Shown: positions 36,163 through 48,800 of the stretch, piece after piece
Layout of the letters: each line of letters opens with the position of its first letter
Position numbering within the stretch: position 1 is the stretch's first letter
From: Pleurostoma richardsiae
Taxonomy: Eukaryota > Ascomycota > Sordariomycetes > Calosphaeriales > Pleurostomataceae
Length of the DNA: 64,000 bases
Direction: 5' to 3'
Assembly (NCBI GenBank): GCA_030052745.1
Contig: JANBVO010000035.1
Location: 62,001 to 126,000 of the forward strand
Notes under the pieces: generated by a model
What the model saw: the letters and a program-made list of their open reading frames with translations, nothing else
What the model was told of the DNA's origin: nothing
Database searches by the model: none
Made by a program: the position numbers and the translations under genes

Positions 36163-37977
36163 ATGTGGAAGCTCCCGGTGGACTCGATATGTCCTCTCTG
36201 CAGGTTCTCAATCGCGCCGAGAAACGCTTTCACTAGCATGACCAGGCCATGGACCACCCAGAGATTCTTGTCGGCCCATCGGTCACAGCGGCCAACTCCA
36301 TCGCGAATGATCTTGTCCGACCGAGTAGCGAGGCCGCCGCATAGAAGAGATGACAGCAGTAGGAAACCGAGGAGACGAGTAGAAGGGCCATTCGCTGGCA
36401 TGAACCGCACGGTGGCCAATATCGATCCTATTCGGAGGATAGCGCAGTCACGATCAAAGCAGAAGAGCGAGAAGGGAGGGAGGGAGAAGGGCGATAAAGG
36501 TTTCAAGGCGCTCAAGATGCAACGTGCTCTAGCCTCGATCAGCTACGGCCAGAGAACGGCGATCAAAGACCGGATCAAAGAGGTCGAGACCTTTGAGCAG
36601 TTCGACCTCCTGCCCTCGATCAAGGAAGCTGTCTCGAAAGACGTCCTCAGGGGCATGATTGACATCAAGCCCACACCCGTGCAAAGGCTTGCTATCCCCG
36701 CACTGCTGGGACAGTCTATCGGCGGGAGGCGGATCAAGAAGTCGGCGTCTGACAGACAGGAGTTCCTCCTAGCTGCCGAGACGGGTTCGGGCAAGACCCT
36801 CGCTTACTTGCTGCCTGCGATCCACGCGCTCAAGATCGCTGAAGCGGAGGACCCAAACCTTGCAGCATACCGGGAGCGGATCGCGAAAGAGAAAGAGCTG
36901 CGGGACGATCCTAAGTTTAAGGGCCGCACTGAGCTCGAGCCCCATCCGTATACGGCGCGTCCGCGGGTCGTCGTTCTGGTGCCGACCGCCGAGCTGGTAG
37001 ACCAGGTCGGGGCGGTAGCTAAGACGCTATCGCATATAGTCAAGTTCAGGACGGAGAAGCTGTCGGCCAATCTACCAGCTAAGGTCATCGAGAGGAACAT
37101 CTACTCACCGACAGGTGTCGACGTGGTCATCGCGACGCCGCACTTGCTCGCCTCAATGGCGGAGTCGGACCCGAACATCCTCTCACGTGTCACGCACCTG
37201 GTCATCGACGAGGCGGACTCGCTTTTCGACCGCAGCTTCGCCCCAGTAACGACCAAGATCGTGGACAGGGCGCTACCCTCCGTGAAGCAACTGGTCTTTT
37301 GCTCCGCTACCATCCCCCGCCGGCTGGACAACTACCTCGGCACCCAGTTCCCGGACATGCAGCGCATCACGACGCCGAACCTGCACGCCATCCCGCGGCG
37401 CGTCCAGCTGGGCGTCATCGACACGTCCAAGGACCCCTACCGCAACGACAAGAACCTAGCCTGCGCCGACGCCATCTGGTCGATCGGCAAGGACGCGACC
37501 CGGCACGAGGGTGCGGCCAAGGGCGAGGTGGATGTCAAGCGCATCATGGTGTTCGTCAACGAGCGCGAGAAGACGCAGGAGGTCGCCGACTACCTGGCGT
37601 CCAAGGGCATCGACGCCGTGGCCCTGCACCGCGACACGCCCGAGCAGCGGCAGTCGGAGATGCTGGCCTCCTTCACGTCGTCGGAGCCCCTCCGGGCCGA
37701 CGCGGACGGCGCCGCGGCCAAGAGCAGGCGGTCGCTGCCCAACACCAAGGTCATCGTCGCGACGGATCTGGCGTCGCGGGGCATCGACACGCTGGCGGTC
37801 CGGCACGTGGTGCTGTACGACGTGCCGCACACCACCATCGACTTCATCCACCGGCTGGGCCGCGCCGGGCGCATGGGCCGCCGCGGCAGGGGCATCGTGC
37901 TGGTGGGCAAGGACGACAGGCGGGATATCGTGGCGGAGGTCAAGGAGAGCATGTTCATGGGGCAGGCGCTCGTGTAG
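36163..37977 (+). CDS. MRH4: Mitochondrial DEAD-box RNA helicase Mrh4
   Basis: A single exon of 604 residues from the ATG at 36163. The N-terminal 100 residues are rich in Arg and Ser and poor in acid, as expected for a mitochondrial targeting sequence. Helicase motifs occur in order: Q-motif-like [13 protein letters not shown], motif I AETGSGKT (about residue 207), Ia PTAELVDQV, motif II DEAD (about 351), motif [27 protein letters not shown] and [17 protein letters not shown] (about 563). The divergent Q region and the 30-40 residue inserts after motif I ([16 protein letters not shown]) and before motif V match fungal Mrh4 rather than cytosolic DEAD-box proteins. In yeast Mrh4 acts late in assembly of the large subunit of the mitochondrial ribosome. 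A few in-frame codons precede the ATG without a better start. Confidence 0.92.
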   Translation: MWKLPVDSICPLCRFSIAPRNAFTSMTRPWTTQRFLSAHRSQRPTPSRMILSDRVARPPHRRDDSSRKPRRRVEGPFAGMNRTVANIDPIRRIAQSRSKQKSEKGGREKGDKGFKALKMQRALASISYGQRTAIKDRIKEVETFEQFDLLPSIKEAVSKDVLRGMIDIKPTPVQRLAIPALLGQSIGGRRIKKSASDRQEFLLAAETGSGKTLAYLLPAIHALKIAEAEDPNLAAYRERIAKEKELRDDPKFKGRTELEPHPYTARPRVVVLVPTAELVDQVGAVAKTLSHIVKFRTEKLSANLPAKVIERNIYSPTGVDVVIATPHLLASMAESDPNILSRVTHLVIDEADSLFDRSFAPVTTKIVDRALPSVKQLVFCSATIPRRLDNYLGTQFPDMQRITTPNLHAIPRRVQLGVIDTSKDPYRNDKNLACADAIWSIGKDATRHEGAAKGEVDVKRIMVFVNEREKTQEVADYLASKGIDAVALHRDTPEQRQSEMLASFTSSEPLRADADGAAAKSRRSLPNTKVIVATDLASRGIDTLAVRHVVLYDVPHTTIDFIHRLGRAGRMGRRGRGIVLVGKDDRRDIVAEVKESMFMGQALV

Positions 37978-38919
37978 AATATGTAATTCTTAAGCCATGT
38001 AATTACGCTGTATTATACTGTACAGTAGGATACCAGGCATAACGCATCTCTTGGCGTTGTTGAGGCGATGGATCGCCATGTTAGACTAAAGAGTGTATTG
38101 AATAGACAGGAAGATATCAATGAACCTTGAAAGAAACTGGGTGAGACGACTTCGCAGCCTTGAACTATACGTGCCGTCGTGAAGGTGCAGCGTATCTGTC
38201 CTTGACCAAGGAAGAGAGAGCATCTTGGGAAGGATATTCTTCACCGGGTGGGGTTCCTATGCCGGCCGCAGAGAGGGCCGGAGGGGCGGCCCCGGCCCCG
38301 TATCTGTTGTGCGGTCCTTGGTACATTTTCCGGCTTTTGCCAAGATTTGTTGCGTCGGATCAGGGTCCAGGCTCGGAATGAAGAAGTGGCAGACCTGCAG
38401 CATCTTGAGGTTGTCTTATTGGTAGGAAATTCCGCGTGTGACGCCATGCTTGGGCAGCGCCAGCTGAGCTGAGATAGTAGTAGTGGTGGTAGTGGTGCGT
38501 GTTAAGTAGCAAACAAAGACTGGTGAACCGAGCTTCACACACTTGACACGCGTACTGTATACCCTGATTTCTTTTCGTCAGGTTTCCCCCCTTGGCCCAA
38601 CGTCTGAAGCCCCGCTGCATCTTGGGCCAAGCTTAGCGGTGTAACAGCCCTGCTCTGACAGCGGAGACGATGTTCTCATAAAGCCAGTCCCAGCAACAAC
38701 GCCGGTTCGTGTGAATAACTGCGTCTCTCCATTCAACACATACATACATCCAACATCTAGGCTGCGCCTCCTTAGCTCTCTACCCACCTGCTGACTGTCT
38801 GAATACACTTCTCTGCTTGACAAAGCCTTGCAGGATCAATTTCCTCATATCTTCCTCTCTTCCTGGAGCTCTCTCACCCTCTCCATAAGATCTGGGCGGT
38901 GACACCAACACGGGCCACA
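37978..38919. other. Intergenic between MRH4 and the phospholipase gene
   Basis: About 940 bases with the 3' end of MRH4 and the promoter of the phospholipase C gene. A TAG/TGG-type triplet run lies near 38474-38498. No gene is seen. Confidence 0.5.
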
Positions 38920-41050
38920 ATGTCTGAGACGGCTGCAGCTGCAGCCACTGCCGCCGCCGCAGCATCTGCACCTCCGCAAGATGCAGTTCACCAAGCTGGC
39001 GGAGGAGTAAGCGGGGAGCGACACACGGTCAAGAGCGTCAATGCCTCTGTGCTCCCCCATCTGAGCCGCATATTTGAATCCCACGCAGACAAAAACGACA
39101 ACAAATGGCACGCCGAGCAGATCTCGACCTTCATCAAGCACGTGCAGGGCGAAGACGACAACACTCTGGCCGCAGCAGGTCTGGCTGGCAAGACAGAGTT
39201 CGACTTCAATGCGTTTCTACGATACATGACCTCGTCTACCACAAATATCATCGCACCTCCCAAATCCGAGGAGCAGGATCTCTCATGGCCGTTGTCGAAC
39301 TACTTCATCAGCTCCAGCCACAACACCTACCTGACCGGAAACCAGCTCTACAGCGACTCCAGCACTGACGCCTACAAGAACGTGCTCCTACGAGGGTGCC
39401 GATGTATCGAAATCGACGCCTGGGATGGAGAGGACACAGAGTCCTCCGCGTCTGAGGACTCAGAGTCGGACGTCTCGACGAGCGACGAGGACGACCCCAG
39501 GGCCCATGAGAAGAGGAGGCAGAGGGTCGAGAAGGCAAAGAGTAAGCTGCCCGGCTCTGTGCTCTCCCGCCTCGAGAAGACCTCGCTGGGGAAGAGGCTC
39601 GACAAGTACGTCGGGGAGAAGCCCGAGCCCAAAGCCGCCGTATCTGCTCCCGCTCCGGTGGTTGAAAAGCCAGTGCCAGTTACCAAGACGGAGACTGCAT
39701 CCTCGCTGAAGAAGACGCCGAGCCCCCAGGCTTCGATCGTCGAGCCGAGGGTGCTCCATGGCTACACGCTCACGAAGGAGGTCTCCTTCCGGGACGTGTG
39801 CGAGGCGATCCGCGACTACGGCTTCGTGGTCAGCGACCTGCCCCTCATCGTCAGCCTGGAGGTCCACGCCGGGCCCGAGCAGCAGGAGATCATGGTCAAG
39901 ATCATCGAGGAGGTCTGGAAGGGCCTGCTCCTCCCGACGCCTCACAAGGACGACCTGGCGCTACCCGCACCGGGGGACTTGCGCAAGAAGATCCTGGTGA
40001 AGGTCAAGTACGTCCCCGCGGACAAGGAGGCGGAAGAGACGAAGTCGGAGGGCGACGCCGAGGAGGACGAAGAGGCGGCAGACCCGGCTGCGGCGCAGAA
40101 GAAGAAGAAGAAGCCGTCCAAGGTAATCAAGGCGCTCAGCCGGCTCGGCATCTACACGCGGGGCGTATCGTTCAAGAGCCTCACCCAGCCCGAGGCGACA
40201 ATGCCCACCCACATCTTTTCCCTGTCTGAGAAGGGCGTCATGGAAGTCCACGCGAAGGAGGGCCCGGCGCTCTTCCAGCACAACAAGCACTTCATGATGA
40301 GGGCGTACCCGTCCGGCCTGCGCATCCGCTCGTCCAACCTCGACCCCGCGGTCTTCTGGCGGAAGGGTATCCAGATCGTCGCCCTGAACTGGCAGAATTG
40401 GGACTCTGGGATGATGCTGAACGAGGGCATGTTTGCCGGTACTGGCGGTTACGTCCTCAAGCCGCAAGGTGAGTGGCTCCCAAGTCTCCTTCTTCGCCTT
40501 CCAGAAACCTTTCCCCTAACCGTGATCAGGTTACCGTGCCAAGAATGCCACCTCCAGCACCCCAGCCCCATGTCAAGACACCCAAGCAACCGCCGTAGCC
40601 CACAAGACCCTCGACCTGACCATCGAGGTCCTCGCCGCGCAGGACCTGCCGCTCCCCCCGTCCGAGACCTCCGTCAAGGGCTTCCGCCCCTACATCAAGG
40701 CGGAGCTGCACGTCGAGGAGCCCGGCGAGCGGGCCGCCGGCGGCGCCGACGACGCCTCCCGGGCCAAGGAGGGCGAGTACAAGGCGCGCACCAAGACCCT
40801 GCGGGGGCGCGACCCGGACTTCCGCGGCGAGCCGCTGGCGTTCGCGGGGGTGCCGGGCGTGGCGGAGGAGCTGTCGTTCCTGCGGGTGACGGTGCGCGAC
40901 GACGAGATCGGGCGCGACGCCCTGGCGGCGTGGGCGTGCGTGCGCCTGGACAGGCTGAGGCAGGGGTACCGGTTCGTGCACCTGCTGGACGCGGTGGGGC
41001 GGGAGACGGAGGGGGTGGTGCTGGTGAAGGTCACCAAGCGGCTGTTTTAG
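38920..41050 (+). CDS. Phosphoinositide-specific phospholipase C, fungal delta-like
   Basis: Exons 38920..40468 and 40530..41050 give 689 residues; the 61-base intron has a GTGAGT donor and CTAAC branch site. An Ala-rich start leads into an EF-hand-like helical region (residues 45-110). The X domain follows with the first catalytic His in SSSHNTYLTGNQLYS (about residue 133) and the metal-binding block RGCRCIEIDAWDG. A charged linker (about 170-270) separates this from KEVSFRDVCEAIRDYGFVVS, DLPLIVSLEVHAG and a Lys-rich spacer. The Y domain is marked by GVSFKSL and QIVALNWQNWDSGMMLNEGM, and a C2 domain runs from about residue 535 to the end. The enzyme cleaves PI(4,5)P2 to diacylglycerol and IP3. 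The catalytic residues look intact. There is no PH domain, as in many fungal paralogues. It converges with ARP8. Confidence 0.93.
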
Positions 41051-41492
41051 AGGGGTGGCCGTGTCGTGCCCGGTACTGCACAGTCGAAGGAGGAGCCGGG
41101 GGATAGGGCTGGTCATCGTCATTGTCATCGTCATCAGCGTCGCCGGGAGCGTCTCGTCAGTGAAGCATGCAGGGCTTCGTAGGATCAGCATAGCTACTGT
41201 TTATGTAATTGCATCGCCTTTGCTTATCATTATTTTTGCGCACCGTCTTCTAACACCCTTTCTAAGAAGAATGACCATATCTTGCCGTCCCTGTGGCCCC
41301 CGTCTTCGCCTCGGAGGGCCCAGGTCTTAGAGACACTACCCAAAGCATGCAGAAATCCGATTCCAGACGCCCGCCAGAACACAGGCGAGCAATAAACCAC
41401 GACGCCCAAAGCCCAGACACCAACACCGCCATCTCTCTAGTAAAACATGTACACATGACTCCCCGAGATGTCACCTCTTTCCGCCCAATCGT
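41051..41492. other. Intergenic between convergent genes
   Basis: The phospholipase C gene and ARP8 end towards each other here, leaving about 440 bases for two 3' untranslated regions. A short TCATCG-type repeat lies near 41112-41140. No gene is seen. Confidence 0.6.
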
Positions 41493-43900
41493 CTACCACG
41501 CCCAAAGCACCTTGTGATGCAGCACCCTCGCCCCAAGCCTCTCGTACTCGAACGGCGTGATCCACGAGTCGTTGGTGGGCAGCTTCGCGAACACGCTCGC
41601 GCCCTTCCACACGACCACCTGCTCGTCCATGTCGCGCGCCGAGCGGCTGACCAGGATCTTGTCGTAGATGTCCGGCCGGCGCGCGCGCAGCCGCTCCTCG
41701 AGCACCGTCGTGAAGTGCGGCGTCTTGGACCCGCCGCCCACCACCATGATCGACCCCAGCAGGTCGCGCACCTTCTTCTCGTCGCCCCGCGCCGCGTTCT
41801 GGATGCTCGTCAGGATCGCGATGTCCAGCGGCGCCACGGGGAGCACCGCGTCGCGCTCCGCCGCGAGCGCCTTGGCGCTGCGCGCATACGTGTCCACGAA
41901 CACGCCCGGCGGCGGGGGCTGCAGGGTGGTGCTCTGCGCCGCCGTGCCGTTGCTGGGAGGGACGGGTGTCCCGCCGTTCCGGCCGGGTGCGGGGCTTCCC
42001 GTACCGTTGACACCGTCCTTCCCGCCGAAGACGTACGGTGGCGGCACGGGAGTGCTGGCCCCCTCAGGGGCGGGCGATGGGGCGTTGGACGTTGTCGGGG
42101 TGCCATTGAGGTCGCGATTGAGGAAGTTAAACGGCTGCGGTTTCTCCTTACTAGGCGTTGAGACCTCCTGTCCGGGCGCGAAACCGTTGGATGATGCGAT
42201 GGACGGCTTGATTAGGGCTAGGATGGCCAGCTGCGCGGCCGACTGCGGGTCGTCCGGAATGTCGACGTCGTAGGCATTATATGACCGGTCCATCAGCTTC
42301 CTACGACCCCTCAGCTTCGCCTTGTTGTCGAATATTTCGGGCTCGTAGAACCCCATCGGCGCTAATATGACCTCGTCGTACGTCTTGAACTGGTACTTCC
42401 GAGTCGCCTGGTTGGGAGCCCGGAGATGGAATTGGTACAGCTGTACGGAGATGTCCGCTTGCGACATCGTACAATGCTTCGTCTTCAACTCCTCTGCAAG
42501 CAAAAAGTCGTACCGTCTCTGTAGATTGATTTCCTGGTATGGAAAATTGTCGTAGAGCATCATCTTCATGAATGTCTCTGTGACATCGTAACCGCCATAC
42601 TTCAGGTTGATCCTGGAGTCCTCGATGCATAGCCCATCTTCCACACAAGAGATAGAAGTCTTCTGCGCGCCAACATCAACCACACACGCTTGCGTATAGC
42701 CTGCCCCGAATGTTGCCGCCATACTCTCCTGAATGAAGCAGATCTTGCTGAACTCGAACCAGTTCATGCAGGACCTGAGGACTTGCTCGACATACTTCTT
42801 GTCATACAAGTCGGGGATGACGAAAACGCAGCTGTACTGCTTCCAGACACTGTTGCGGTCAAGACCCAGCTCCTGACGGATGGCTTTATCTAGAAGAGTC
42901 TCATAATCATCGAATAGGTGCTCGGCGGTGGCGTACTCGTCCTCGTTGAGCCACCCATGCTGTATCGGCCACCACAACTTGAACTTCGGATTAGAGTCGT
43001 CTGGTACGCGCTGTGCTTCGTTCCCAATGAAACATGATGCAACAGAGTCCGGGTCATCAAGCTTCTTTATATCTGTCCACTCAATTTGTAATGGATCATT
43101 ATGTTGGGGGATGATCTCCGGCTCTGTCCGGCGGTTGTAGTTGACCACCAACTCCTTGGAGTTCGGAAGAACCTTGCGTTTGTTGGCGCGCATGTCTACC
43201 TTGAGATCATTGCACATCTTCTGATACTTCTTCGACCACTCTTCGCCGTACTGCTGATCGCTGTTTCGGGCCTCAAACTGCCGCCGCGGCAGTGCCTCAT
43301 GCATCTCGGACTCGGTCTGAGGGAAGCGCGTCGCGAGGGTCATTGGTATTGACTTCGGGAGGGCGTCGCTTGCAAATCCAATTCGCAGGTTCTGGCTGCC
43401 CGGGTGGATCACGATAATGTGCGAAGGGTCGAGCGCATCGGTAGTGGGCGTTGAAGCGTCCTCGGGTTCAAGGTCTGCGATGGGTAGTGGGACCTCTCCC
43501 TTCTGGTTGAAGGCCAGGGCTCGGTCTCTGTCCTTCGCGCTTTGGACTAGTCTGTCGCGATTCGCCTCGCCTTGGAGCCGTAACGCAAGTATTTGGTCAT
43601 CGCGCTTCATGTAATCCCTTGGGTTACTGTTAGCGACGACGACGACAACGACGTCCGAGCTTGTTGTAGCAATGAGGACTCACGTATAATAGTTCTTTTG
43701 GTTGATTGGAACGACATCAGGCCAGCTGGTCTGCTTCATGCCATTGTCGGTACGCTCGAGTCCTGCAGCGCGGCGAATCCGTCAGCAAGATGTCGAGGAG
43801 CATGATTGCCGATGACCTTGCAAGCATATAGGCCACCGGCTTAGATCCCAGGGCACTTACCTTCCCGAAGGAGGACGCGCTCGCTGACTTTTCCGACCAT
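41493..43900 (-). CDS. ARP8: Actin-related protein 8, INO80 chromatin-remodelling subunit
   Basis: Exons complement(43861..43900), complement(43684..43762) and complement(41493..43617) give 747 residues. The short first exons matter: the joined N-terminus MVGKVSERVLLREG, then LERTDNGMKQTSWPDVVPIN, QKNYYTDYMKRDDQ is the family's usual start, so the ATG at 43608 inside the big exon is not the real one. Actin-fold landmarks include IIVIHPGSQNLRIGFASD (phosphate-1 region), WWPIQHGWLNEDEY, VFVIPDLYDKKYVEQ, ACVVDVGAQKTSISCVEDG (phosphate-2 region) and IMVVGGGSKTPHF near the end. A Pro/Ser/Thr-rich insert (about residues 530-610) interrupts the fold, as in fungal Arp8. Arp8 works with Arp4 and actin in the INO80 complex, binding linker DNA and nucleosomes. 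The gene is divergent from the proline-rich gene and convergent with phospholipase C. Confidence 0.94.
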
Positions 43901-45070
43901 CGTGGGCGCGTCGACGCTCTGGCGATGCGGTGGGAAAACGGGTGGCGGGAGCTGTGAGGGTTGAAAAGTGCGACTTGCATTCGCAAGGCCTCGAGCTTCA
44001 AGACCGCCGTCGCTGGCCCCAAAACGCCTTCTACTGGATCTGGTGCAGGCACCACGGCTCTCACTGCTCCACGGTTCCAACGGCGCTAGCATCATTTCGA
44101 GGTTGGCGCATCGGACCCGGAGCGACGTTTCTCCTATTCTGGCTCTGTGTACGGAGGACCTTACCAATTACCAAAAAAAACCGTCTAACCGCTTCCGATT
44201 AATCGGGCAATATACAATGTAGATTTCGGCTTATGGGCGAGCTGGTGGTAGGGCCTTTCCCCTATGGGTTTTGGGGCTTGGCGGGCTGTAGGTTATCTGT
44301 ACAGTGGTCTGTCTAATTCAACCTCCCTGAAGTCGTAGTAGGAAATACTGTATTGTGAACTGCGTTTACTACTACGCCGTTTGGTCTAAGTCTCGGAAGC
44401 GATGAGATGGTGCTTTTGGTAGGCTCCTCCGTCCTCCGTACTCTGTACTTCCTCGTACGAGTCGTACCAATCAAGAGGATCGATCTCAAGAGCGACGAAG
44501 ACTTGGTGAGGACATTCTTTATCGGAAAGAAGGCACATCTCCTGCTACATGACCACACTGGGACCTGAAGATGTTTATTGGGTGATACCAATATTCTGCA
44601 GTTACTTCATACATGAGTTTCCAAGAGAGAAAACTGTAGGTTCTGAGGCATGGATTGTATGGCATCCGAATAGTTGCCTCAAGTGTCAGATCTTTTGATA
44701 TGTCGACAACCGCCAGCTCTGCCTGCAGGGACGAGCCTGAGAGTGTCCCTGATTGTGATCAGACAAGGCAAAAATTGTCTGATCTACTTGTTTGCCAGTA
44801 TGCTTTGTGGAGGAGCGCACATTCCATACACATTTCTCGTGCTACAACTAGCAGTTAAACGGGTCACCTGACCCGAGTTTGACGATGCGGATGACGTCGC
44901 CACCGGACTGACTTACAACGTGGCATGAGAGCAGTCAACAATCATTCATCAACCTCACTGCTCCCTTTCTAGCACCCGAGATTCACTTCTCTACCCATGA
45001 GTATAAGGTCGCTGCCAGAACAATCACTTACACTTGAGCTAGCCCTTGCAGCGCTTGCATAGCCGCTAGG
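43901..45070. promoter_or_regulatory. Divergent promoter region between ARP8 and the proline-rich gene
   Basis: Both neighbours are transcribed outwards from about 1.2 kb of DNA, which therefore holds two promoters. A poly-A run lies at about 44173-44181. No gene is seen. The longest open frames mirror each other on opposite strands near the ARP8 start and lack motifs. Confidence 0.5.
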
Positions 45071-45826
45071 ATGCCGCCTATACCCATCTATTCAAAGAGC
45101 CCGATAAATGCAAGCAAGGCGTCCGGCGTCACGCCGCAAACAGCAGACGGCGCGGGGGACCAGAGCTCATACGATGTGAAAGAAACGGTCACAACTGTGC
45201 TGGAGGCTGTGCCTCAGAATCAGTACCCTCCTGCACAACCCGGAGCTGTGCCTTCTCTTCCAGTTCCGACTGGAGCGAGCCAGCCTCGCCAATATGCACC
45301 GCTTCAGCCAACTCCGACGCGGAGCTTAGGCATTGACGGACCTCCAGCGCCTCAGCCGGGTGCAGTCCCGATTGCGCCTGGCGCAACGTCTACTCTACCT
45401 CCGCCACCACACGCCGGACAGACGGCGCATCAGACGCCGGTACAGACACCAGCCCCACAAATGCCGTATCCGGCCCAGATGAGTATCCCGTCCCCTGCCG
45501 TCCCGACGGCGCAGCGTGGGACCTCCACGGCCTTCGTCAGACAGGTACCGGTACCGACGAACCTCGGCTTTGGCACTGATGACAATCTGGAGCACCCGCC
45601 AGGCTACCAGCAGAACGTCAATGCGACTGACATGACGAGCTCACAGCGGGCCGCGACTGAAGCCGCGGCATCCGAGGCTGAGGCCCGAGCTGCCCGGAGG
45701 AGTAGCAGGGATGCCTTCGACGAAGGTCAGGGTGTGTGGGACATGACCAAGAAGTTCGTCCAGGCGGCCGGCGGGAAGCTCCAGGAGGCCGAGAGCGAGG
45801 TGTGGAAGAGAATCAACAAGGAGTAG
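45071..45826 (+). CDS. Proline-rich fungal protein of unknown function
   Basis: A single exon of 251 residues from the ATG at 45071. The first 20 residues (MPPIPIYSKSPINASKASGV) look like a conserved start. The middle, about 45-180, is dominated by Pro, Gln, Ala and Thr with repeated QPGAVP and PAPQ segments and should be disordered. The C-terminal 70 residues change character: an Ala/Glu/Arg-rich helix (RAATEAAASEAEARAARR) is followed by an amphipathic segment WDMTKKFVQAAGGKLQEAES, then EVWKRINKE. This end could bind a membrane surface or a partner. Codon use is like that of the neighbours and the frame is clean. I recall similar short proteins in other filamentous fungi but no assigned role. 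Confidence 0.82.
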   Translation: MPPIPIYSKSPINASKASGVTPQTADGAGDQSSYDVKETVTTVLEAVPQNQYPPAQPGAVPSLPVPTGASQPRQYAPLQPTPTRSLGIDGPPAPQPGAVPIAPGATSTLPPPPHAGQTAHQTPVQTPAPQMPYPAQMSIPSPAVPTAQRGTSTAFVRQVPVPTNLGFGTDDNLEHPPGYQQNVNATDMTSSQRAATEAAASEAEARAARRSSRDAFDEGQGVWDMTKKFVQAAGGKLQEAESEVWKRINKE

Positions 45827-48800
45827 CGGAGTCGAGTTCGCCACTATCGCCTCCCCTTCTTCCCATCAACGCAATCACTTTACATGCGTCGTTACGCATG
45901 AATCTCCGTGCAGCTCGCAGGTCAAGAGGCAAGCAATCCATGGCAGAATAAACTCACACGGTGTACCGTACCTGCTTGCTATTTACGTCCTCGGAGGGGG
46001 TTGGCTCTTAGTGCAAGGGCACGGGCTGAGGAGCGGACGAGGTGGTTATCGATAGGCCTATGAGAGATGGCGACGACATGGGGCAGTGTTAAACATCAAA
46101 CGAGCCGATAAGGCAGATACAAGATACGAAAAAGAAGCAAACGGGTCCAGGGGTGTGTGCTTTTCCACTTTACGCGTCGTCGCGAGGACTCGTCAGCTCG
46201 CGGCGCGGTGATCCAATGATGTGAGAACCTTTTCAGGGCGATTCCGCCGACGGCCTTGCCCGCTCGTAGAGGGTGCTGCGGCGGCCCAATGACGACGCGG
46301 ACTCGGCGCAACAAGAGGAGGCCGCCAACAGCCCTGGTGATGCGCATAAGAGCCGAATTATAGACCGCGGTCACGGCTAAAGGACGACACCAATTTCCCA
46401 ATCGGGCGAGCGTTGTCATGCGGCCGGCCTGGGATCGGAGGGGGGATGCCGGTCCTTGTCCGCGGGGCGTCCGGCGACCCACAGAACAACTCGTCGAAAG
46501 TCTGGAAGGGGGAACATCTCGGAGGGTTTTGCCACGGCGGGGGAGAAACAAGATGGACGGGGAGGTGGCCTGCACGGCAGTAGGGGGAGGAGGAGAGGGC
46601 GAAATACCCCGAGAGTTGACCCTGCTCGGGGTGTTTGCCAAACATCCCCCCTCCCCGAGGGCAATCCCTGCCTTGATTATCTTTCGCTGCCGAAGCCGTA
46701 CTGGAGAGAAGGGAATACGCTCTTACGCAGATATAGGCCATGGATGTACGTCCGTACGATGCGTTGGATGCAGGTACTCCCCTACATATCATCTCACGGA
46801 CGGCTGCGTCTCCTCGTCCCGCGAATGCGACCATTCTGAGCCGCCACCGGCACATTTTGCCCCCTCCATTGGAGCCTTTAAAGCAGCGCATTAAGAGGGG
46901 TCGGCGCACAGTTGGGGGGAGGGAGGGCACGAGAGCTATACTTGGATCTTCTATAAGTGAAGAGAGCGAGAAGGACCAATCGCCCGCCGGCGCCGAATCA
47001 GTACGTTAGGCCGGTCTTTCCGGTGCACCGGCCAGTGATATAGATCCGCGCACAGCTGTGACATAGTATGTAGTAAGGGCGGGCTACTCCGCAGAATACG
47101 TCGTATGAAGTGTCAGTTAATATGGACACGATCGACTCGCGAGCATGCCCGAAGGTCACAAGGTGGGGGGGCAATGAAGCACTCAACTGCCAGGCATCCG
47201 GAAGCAATCTATGGATTTTGGTGAGGACGACAGGTGTGGTATTACACGGAGGATCTGGGGATGGTTCGAGGGTCCGGCTAGACCCGCCGGAACACCACCC
47301 CGTCGTATCACGATGCCCAGTAGAAGCAGGCTAGAAGAAGACCAGTCACCAGGCTGTGGGACCGCAAGAGAGGTGAGAGCTGGTGGACGACCAAAGAGAA
47401 TGAGAGGGATCGCGTGTGGATGAAGTGTCCGGCCTGGCAATTTGTTTTTTTGATGTCCCGCTGGCACTGATTAATCAGCGCTAAGGCGGTGGCTTGTTTC
47501 TTAGAGTTGCATCCGTTGGCTGATGGGCGACGACAGCCTCGTCCTGTCCTGTCTGCTGGTGGTGCTGCTGCGAGTAGTCGACTGGAGAAAGAATGAGCGG
47601 CAGCCACCCGCTGAAGATGTCAGATATTGCGACCGTTTCTCTTCACCGTGCTCCGGGCTTTCCAGCCGAGTCCATCAGATCTCAAATTCTCAACAAGCGG
47701 CGTGTCGTTGAGGCAAGTACTGACGATAGCGCAGTACGCAGAAGATGGCGGGATAGAGAGGGAAACCGCGCAGAAACAGCATGGTCCCGTGTTAACAGGT
47801 ATAGAGTAGCTGGCCAGCTGGGGTCCTGACATTCTCTTTGCTAACTATCTGTCAAGGGTGGAGACGCGACAGGGATGGCTGAGACGGATCTGAAACAAGG
47901 AAGCTTCCCCGTGTTCAGCCTCTAGACCATCCGGACCGCAGCGCAGCCCTCCATCTGGCCCACCGGCATCTCCACACGGGCTCCGCCTGGCCCCTGGTCT
48001 CGCCATCTTCAACCCCTGGCATTCGCGGCTCGGGCCAATCACGGCCCTCTGCGCGGCTGCCCCTGCATCCTGCACGATCGCGCGTCTCCATCCTTTCCCG
48101 ACGACAGCTGTTCTCCGCCTCAGAAAAACATCACACACACCACGGCTCTCGGTCTCACGCTCACACACCTTCGAGAAGACGCCCTCTCGGAACGAGCCAG
48201 GTATCGACTGCTTGTGCTCCGCGGCTGGGCGGGCTCTCTGCAGTCAGTCAGATGCAGTGCCTCACAGCTTGAACGTCCAATCTTTGGCCAGCCAGGGGTA
48301 TCTTAGGACGACCGACAGCCAACCACATTGTCGTGTCCGCCAGATCTCACCATCCTCGACCTCGCAGCAGCCGTCTCGGAACTGCTCCGCCCAAGCCACG
48401 AAGCTTCCATCATCATCTGCCCCCCTCCCCCTACTGCTACGCTACACTGCTCCTCCCGCAATCTCCTCGTCCATTCACAGCCGCACCCGTTTCTCATCTC
48501 TCACCACAAGACGCATGTCCGTTCTGGGCAAATCCCATGCCTAGAAAATGTGCTCTCTCTGCCCCTATCTCTCCTCCACGGCCTCGATAGGGTATGGCCT
48601 CGCGTCCCGCCACACTCCCCTGTGCTGCGCCGCCAACTGGCCGTCTCACTCTCCTCGCACTCGTCGCTCGAGTCTGGCACTCCCGGTTCCTGATCGACTG
48701 GCTGTGCTGCCCATCGTGTGGGGAGTCGGGGGGAGAGACGCGACTGTTGTACACCGCAAGCATCATCATCCTTGTCCGAAACTTCTGGACCAGAGATCCT

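Noticed and set aside
47593-47829. 78-codon + strand frame starting MSGSHPLKMSDIATVSLHRA
   Set aside because: Faintly protein-like, but the only way to extend it would need an intron of about 22-31 bases, too short for fungi.
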